A stretch of DNA of 64,000 nt, from the NCBI GenBank assembly GCA_030522375.1, contig CP130488.1, forward strand, positions 372,001 to 436,000, in the 5' to 3' direction. The notes under the pieces are model-generated. The model was given only the letters and a program-made list of their open reading frames with translations. It was not told where the DNA came from and made no database searches. This DNA comes from Methanosuratincola petrocarbonis. GTDB lineage: Archaea; Thermoproteota; Methanomethylicia; Methanomethylicales; Methanomethylicaceae. Numbering within the stretch: position 1 is the first letter of the stretch; each line of letters starts with the position of its first letter. Positions 60,651-64,000 of this stretch are shown here, one piece after another. The translations under genes and the position numbers were made by a program.

Positions 60651-61661
60651 GTGTCGGAATTGAGGGTGGCTGTGGCTGGGGCGTCTGGGTTCTTGGGAGG
60701 GCACCTCTCGGAGGCCCTCGTGGAGAGGGGCCACGAAGTTGTAGCGCTGGTGAGGAGGCATAGCGACCTGTCGGCTCTCTCCCCATTGGGCGTCGAGCTC
60801 AGGTACATTGACTTGGAGACAGGGGAAGGGCTCTCGGAGTCCTTGAGGGGGGCAGATGCAGTAATACATCTTGCGGCATACTACACTTTCCACGGTAAAT
60901 GGGAGCTCTACAGGAAGATCAACATAGACGGCACTAAGGCAATGGTTGAGGCCGCCAGGCTGAACGGAATTCGCCATTTCGTATATTGCAGCACCACTGA
61001 GGTAATCGGGCCTGTCAAGGATCCGCCTGCAGATGAGCTCACTCCGCCGAACCCTCAGTATGCGTATGGGAAGTCGAAGCTTATCGCCGAAGGGATCGTG
61101 AGGGATTCCTGTAGCTCAAAGGACGGAATGGCCTTCACGATCCTGAGGCCTTCCGGGATCTACGGGCCAAGGAACGTCAACGATGTTTCCTACTGGACAA
61201 TCACATCTTTCGCAAAGAACGCTCTGCCCACCCGATTCATCGTGGGGAGCGGGAAGAACCTTATACAATTCGTCCACGTGAAGGATGTCGCCCAAGGCTT
61301 CCTTCTGGCAATCGAGAAGCCTGAGATTTCTTCCGGGAAGACCTATATAATAAGCGACGAGCGCGCCTACACTTACGAGGAGGTCTACTCGATCTTGGCT
61401 GAGCTTTGCAACCGGAAGCCGCCTAGGATGCACGTCCCAAAGTGGATCTCTGCAGCCTTGGTGCTGCCGGTAGAGGCATTCAACAGGATCGCCGGCAAGG
61501 ATAGCTTCTTGTACCATGTATCCACAGTCAAGTCGGTGACCCAAGACAGGGCATACAGCATTGAAAAGGCAAAAACAGAGCTCGGCTACCTGCCAAAATA
61601 CGATTTGCGGAAGGGCCTGCGAGAGACAGTAGACTGGTATGTGAAAAATGGATACATTTAG
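60651..61661 (+). CDS. NAD(P)-dependent epimerase/reductase (extended SDR)
   Basis: The extended short-chain dehydrogenase has a Rossmann motif GASGFLGGHLSEAL, VIHLAAYY, the serine-threonine of VYCSTTEVIGP and the catalytic pair YAYGKSKL (Y-x-x-x-K). The type resembles dihydroflavonol reductases and 3-beta-hydroxysteroid dehydrogenases. The size of 336 residues is normal. Directly after the LuxC-like gene, it may act on the aldehyde or on a related alcohol or sugar. The exact substrate is not visible. Confidence 0.88.
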   Translation: MSELRVAVAGASGFLGGHLSEALVERGHEVVALVRRHSDLSALSPLGVELRYIDLETGEGLSESLRGADAVIHLAAYYTFHGKWELYRKINIDGTKAMVEAARLNGIRHFVYCSTTEVIGPVKDPPADELTPPNPQYAYGKSKLIAEGIVRDSCSSKDGMAFTILRPSGIYGPRNVNDVSYWTITSFAKNALPTRFIVGSGKNLIQFVHVKDVAQGFLLAIEKPEISSGKTYIISDERAYTYEEVYSILAELCNRKPPRMHVPKWISAALVLPVEAFNRIAGKDSFLYHVSTVKSVTQDRAYSIEKAKTELGYLPKYDLRKGLRETVDWYVKNGYI

Positions 61662-61735
61662 CCGCATATGTGAAAAAAATATCCTAACGGAAAAGCGTTA
61701 TATCTTGCAAATGGTTAATGCTAACTGTGATCATA

Positions 61736-62020
61736 ATGCAGGTAGTAAAAGTCCCTGGCAAGGACAAGAGGCACAAGGTCTTTCTTTACGCGCTTAGCAC
61801 TTGTGCCTGGTGCAAGAAGACGAAAAAGTTCTTCGAGGACCACGGAATCGAGTTTGAATACATTGATGTCGACCGGTGTTCAAAAGAGGACCTCGCGGCA
61901 ATAAGGTCAGAGCTAGAGAAGCGCGGCGCGCCCATGAGCTTCCCGCTCATAATAATTGATGACAAGGTTCAGATACTCGGCTTCAAGGAGGATGAGCTGA
62001 AGGGGGCTCTCGGCGTTTGA
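61736..62020 (+). CDS. Glutaredoxin-like protein
   Basis: The protein of about 94 residues has the CAWC active site in YALSTCAWCKKTKKFFEDHG (Cys23 and Cys26), the IDVDRC strand and MSFPLIIIDDKVQILGFKEDEL as the cis-proline and C-terminal helix. The upstream ATG 61718 would add six hydrophobic residues. It overlaps the ferredoxin:thioredoxin reductase-like gene by 4 bases, so that enzyme is its likely electron donor. Confidence 0.87.
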   Translation: MQVVKVPGKDKRHKVFLYALSTCAWCKKTKKFFEDHGIEFEYIDVDRCSKEDLAAIRSELEKRGAPMSFPLIIIDDKVQILGFKEDELKGALGV

Positions 62021-62595
62021 CGACCCTGGATGAGGCAAAAAGAAGGGCTGAAAGCGATGCAAAGTCTAGAGGGTACTCCCTAAACCCTGACGAGTCTTTC
62101 CTCAAAGACCTTCTTGAAGGGCTGGTCGAAAATGAACGCCGGTATGGATATCCGTCTTGCCCGTGCAGGGTTGCTACAGGAAATTTCGGGCTGGATCGGG
62201 ACATAATATGCCCATGCGACTACCGGGACGCCGATGTGGAGGAGTACGGGGCCTGCTACTGCGCCCTATATGTCAGGAGGGACGTTTTCGAGGGAAAAAC
62301 TCCCCTGCGCCCCGTCCCGGAACGGAGGCCTGCAAAAAAACAGGCAGCTGCGTTTTCCTATGCCGCAGGCACTCCAGCGGCCGAGTCCGGTGGCGAGGAG
62401 AAAGCTGAGATCAAGAAAATAGAAAAGGATAAGGAGAAAGAGAATGAAAAGGAGGGTGGCGAGCCGGGCATGAAGCTATGGTACTGCAAGCAGTGCGGAT
62501 ACGTTGCCTTCAGGGATGAACCGCCTTACATTTGCCCTATATGCAAGGCAAAGAAAGAGATGTTTGCCGAAGTGAAGCTCGAGCTCGTGGGGTGA
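62017..62595 (+). CDS. Ferredoxin:thioredoxin reductase catalytic domain fused to rubredoxin-like domain
   Basis: Residues 1-90 are an FTR catalytic (beta) subunit with its cysteine pattern CPC (48, 50), CPC (65, 67) and CYC (80, 82). These residues hold a 4Fe-4S cluster next to a disulfide. Residues 95-150 are a charged, low-complexity linker (KKIEKDKEKENEKEGGEP). Residues 152-192 form a rubredoxin-like domain with CKQCGY and CPICKAKK (157, 160, 173, 176). FTR reduces thioredoxin or glutaredoxin with electrons from ferredoxin; the fused iron site may act as the built-in electron donor. It is translated from TTG 62017, overlapping the glutaredoxin stop. Confidence 0.9.
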   Translation: MTTLDEAKRRAESDAKSRGYSLNPDESFLKDLLEGLVENERRYGYPSCPCRVATGNFGLDRDIICPCDYRDADVEEYGACYCALYVRRDVFEGKTPLRPVPERRPAKKQAAAFSYAAGTPAAESGGEEKAEIKKIEKDKEKENEKEGGEPGMKLWYCKQCGYVAFRDEPPYICPICKAKKEMFAEVKLELVG

Positions 62596-62599
62596 AAGA

Positions 62600-62752
62600 T
62601 CAGCTGCGCCTCACTTCAATCTCAATTCTCTTCCATCCTTCGTCAACCCCCCTCAGGGACATCACTGCACCAGAAATGGTTCCTGCAAGAATCTTTGAGA
62701 CGAACTCATTCAGGGGTATCTCTTTACCATCCACACGCACGGTCGTTTCCAT
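62600..62752 (-). CDS. Small archaeal protein, 50 residues
   Basis: The sequence runs METTVRVDGKEIPLNEF, then a central VSKILAGTISGAVMSLRG, and ends WKRIEIEVRRS: a strand, helix, strand layout that resembles the small conserved archaeal proteins I remember. ATG 62752 has GGTGAC about 10 bases before it. It is convergent with the FTR-rubredoxin gene (4 bases between stops). No function is known. Confidence 0.65.
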   Translation of the reverse strand: METTVRVDGKEIPLNEFVSKILAGTISGAVMSLRGVDEGWKRIEIEVRRS

Positions 62753-62889
62753 AGCTCAGTCACCTCCTCATTCAACAGAAATTTTTATGACAATAAAAAA
62801 GTGCTAGTTGCATTGCCGTCACGCCAGCATGGATTCGGGAGTCCTGCCCCTCCTATTCTTCAGCGAGCAAGGGAAGTGGCGCATTGATT

Positions 62890-63651
62890 TCAAGTGCCGC
62901 CTCTCTTTTCTGGATATGCCTCAATGAAGACTCTCTTGCTCCTCGAATCGGAGAGGGGCTTGCTCATCCTGGTCAGTATTTCAACGGTCCTCTCCAAGAG
63001 CTTACCTGGAATCCCGACAAGCATCTCGCCAGGCTCCATGTCCGTGGCCGAGCGCGAACCATAGCAACCTAGGCCGATCTGAATCTCGTTCTTCAGGTAA
63101 GTTGAGACTGCTATGCCCGAACAGACGCATGCCTCCGTCTGAAGGTCTATCTTCAGGTGGTGCCCTTCAGTATACGTCCATGTCTGACAAAGCCACATCG
63201 CCTGCTCTGGGCTTACCCTCAATATCACAACGTCTGGTTCCACCATCCCTGACTCCAGCGGGGCGACCAGGACGTATGAGACCGAGCCAGGCATCATCTT
63301 GGTGTTGGCGCTGAGGCACCTGACTGCAGCCTCGGGCTTCTCGAATAGCCCGAGGGCATGGTGCACCTCCCCCTTGAATACCTTCTCCTTCACTGGCGCC
63401 CCGAATGAACCGGGACCTGGTCCGCAAGCCATTTCGGTCGGCTGGACGGCAAGCGCCTTGCCCCACGTCGCCTCCATCACGGCTTGGCAGAACCTCATCC
63501 TCCTCTGGGGGACAGAAAACCCCTCTGGTACACTCTCGCCGGGTCTCAGAAACTTGACTACAACTGGTGCCTTCTCAATCCCGAGCGTTTCAATCAGCTT
63601 CCTGGAGATCTCGCGTTGATCCAAAGGGCTCACCGACTCACCTCTATCCAT
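62890..63651 (-). CDS. DUF169 family protein
   Basis: The 253-residue protein has a start LGIEKAPVVVKFLRPGESVP, then MRFCQAVMEATWGKALAVQP and ACGPGPGSFGAP, with further cysteines in CQTWTYTEG and EACVCSG. These are features I associate with DUF169, which is common in methanogens and other anaerobes and has no known reaction. The conserved cysteines suggest a metal or Fe-S centre. It is separated from its neighbours by over 100 bases on both sides. Confidence 0.8.
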   Translation of the reverse strand: MDRGESVSPLDQREISRKLIETLGIEKAPVVVKFLRPGESVPEGFSVPQRRMRFCQAVMEATWGKALAVQPTEMACGPGPGSFGAPVKEKVFKGEVHHALGLFEKPEAAVRCLSANTKMMPGSVSYVLVAPLESGMVEPDVVILRVSPEQAMWLCQTWTYTEGHHLKIDLQTEACVCSGIAVSTYLKNEIQIGLGCYGSRSATDMEPGEMLVGIPGKLLERTVEILTRMSKPLSDSRSKRVFIEAYPEKRGGT

Positions 63652-63759
63652 GCAAAAAAATAAGCCTTTTCAGTCCGGTGGTTGGATCATGATTGGTTTT
63701 TACTTCCTTTCGCAACTAAAAGTAAGCCTATCGCCAATGCGGGTACAGCCAGAGATCGC

Positions 63760-64000
63760 CTATAAGTAGCCTGCCAGCGTCCTCTGACCTTTTTCCCTGC
63801 GGGTGAAATCTGATATGTGGACCCCGATCCTCCTGAGCTCCTTGTCCGTGCTCTGGAGGAACTTCTTGACCAGCTCGGAGCTCTCCCTCTTCAAGACCCC
63901 CAAGTCATCGGTTGGCGCTGGCAGGCTCTTTGTCCTCGTCTTGATCCCTAGGTCAGAGGTGATTGCAATGATCCCGACCGTCCTGAAGAGTACGCCTTCC
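63760..64000 (-). CDS. Y-family DNA polymerase (Dpo4/DinB), C-terminal fragment, cut by window edge
   Basis: The last 80 codons of a gene that continues beyond the right edge are visible. The sequence reads VGIIAITSDLGIKTRTKSLPAP, then LVKKFLQS and KELRRIGVHISDF. These correspond to the little-finger domain of DinB/Dpo4 polymerases, and the extreme C-terminus KGQRTLAGYL resembles a PCNA-binding PIP box. Such polymerases copy past damaged bases. The start and the catalytic palm lie outside the window. Confidence 0.8.
   Translation of the reverse strand, partial: EGVLFRTVGIIAITSDLGIKTRTKSLPAPTDDLGVLKRESSELVKKFLQSTDKELRRIGVHISDFTRREKGQRTLAGYL

Noticed and set aside
1..64000. CRISPR arrays, insertion sequences, tRNA or rRNA genes
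   Set aside because: I found no regularly spaced repeats, no transposase motifs and no cloverleaf-like sequences in the intergenic gaps; most gaps are under 200 bases.

Overview
The window looks like a chromosome segment of an archaeon from the TACK group (Thermoproteota-like). The evidence is a Vps4/CdvC-type ATPase beside ESCRT-III (CdvB) proteins, RadA, a eukaryote-type topoisomerase IB, an archaeal Lhr helicase, LysW/LysX amino-group-carrier lysine genes, two-subunit 2-oxoacid:ferredoxin oxidoreductase, TrmB and PadR regulators, and archaeal TATA boxes with very short leaders. The exact lineage cannot be settled by eye. Aigarchaeota or Bathyarchaeia-like relatives would fit the combination of topoisomerase IB and Cdv proteins. 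Genes are densely packed. I saw no tRNA, rRNA, CRISPR array or insertion sequence.

Layout. 1-7.6 kb: an Fe-S QueG-like protein, ECF transporter S component, DUF2111, HAD phosphatase, serS, class II aldolase, a split ThiI pair, a universal stress protein and a first ESCRT-III protein. 7.9-18 kb: NikR, then two complete isopropylmalate-type isomerase/dehydrogenase gene sets on opposite strands. They flank aspartokinase, aspartate-semialdehyde dehydrogenase and radA. The second set looks like leucine synthesis; the first differs in its substrate loop and may serve homocitrate chemistry. 18-21.6 kb: a membrane Fe-S electron-transfer module with a divergent PadR regulator, then lysX and lysW (lysW is only 56 codons). 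21.6-27 kb: DHH phosphoesterase and the cell-division genes cdvC, cdvB and a cdvB paralogue, with a divergent TrmB-like regulator. 27-34.7 kb: cysteine desulfurase, DUF362 ferredoxin, nitrilase and korAB. 34.7-41 kb: a dipeptide-type ABC transporter whose binding-protein gene carries one in-frame TGA. 41-43.8 kb: membrane or exported proteins of unknown function.

43-51.6 kb is the most striking part. Topoisomerase IB and an unknown partner run leftward. Head-to-head with them is a three-gene overlapping operon encoding a short, apparently hinge-less SMC ATPase with Smc5/6-like head motifs, a kleisin-like protein, and a winged-helix protein resembling Nse3/MAGE. A convergent Lhr helicase follows. 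Together this looks like a compact archaeal Smc5/6-type complex linked to DNA topology genes.

51.6-64 kb: LOG-like protein, thioredoxin reductase, Rieske protein, dihydrolipoamide dehydrogenase, an ABC exporter, an ArsR-type regulator with two thioredoxin-fold proteins, a LuxE/LuxC acyl-reductase pair with an SDR enzyme, glutaredoxin, a ferredoxin:thioredoxin reductase-rubredoxin fusion, a 50-residue protein, DUF169 and the C-terminal end of a Y-family DNA polymerase cut by the window edge. Redox and thiol chemistry is a recurring theme, consistent with an anaerobic or microaerophilic lifestyle (inference).
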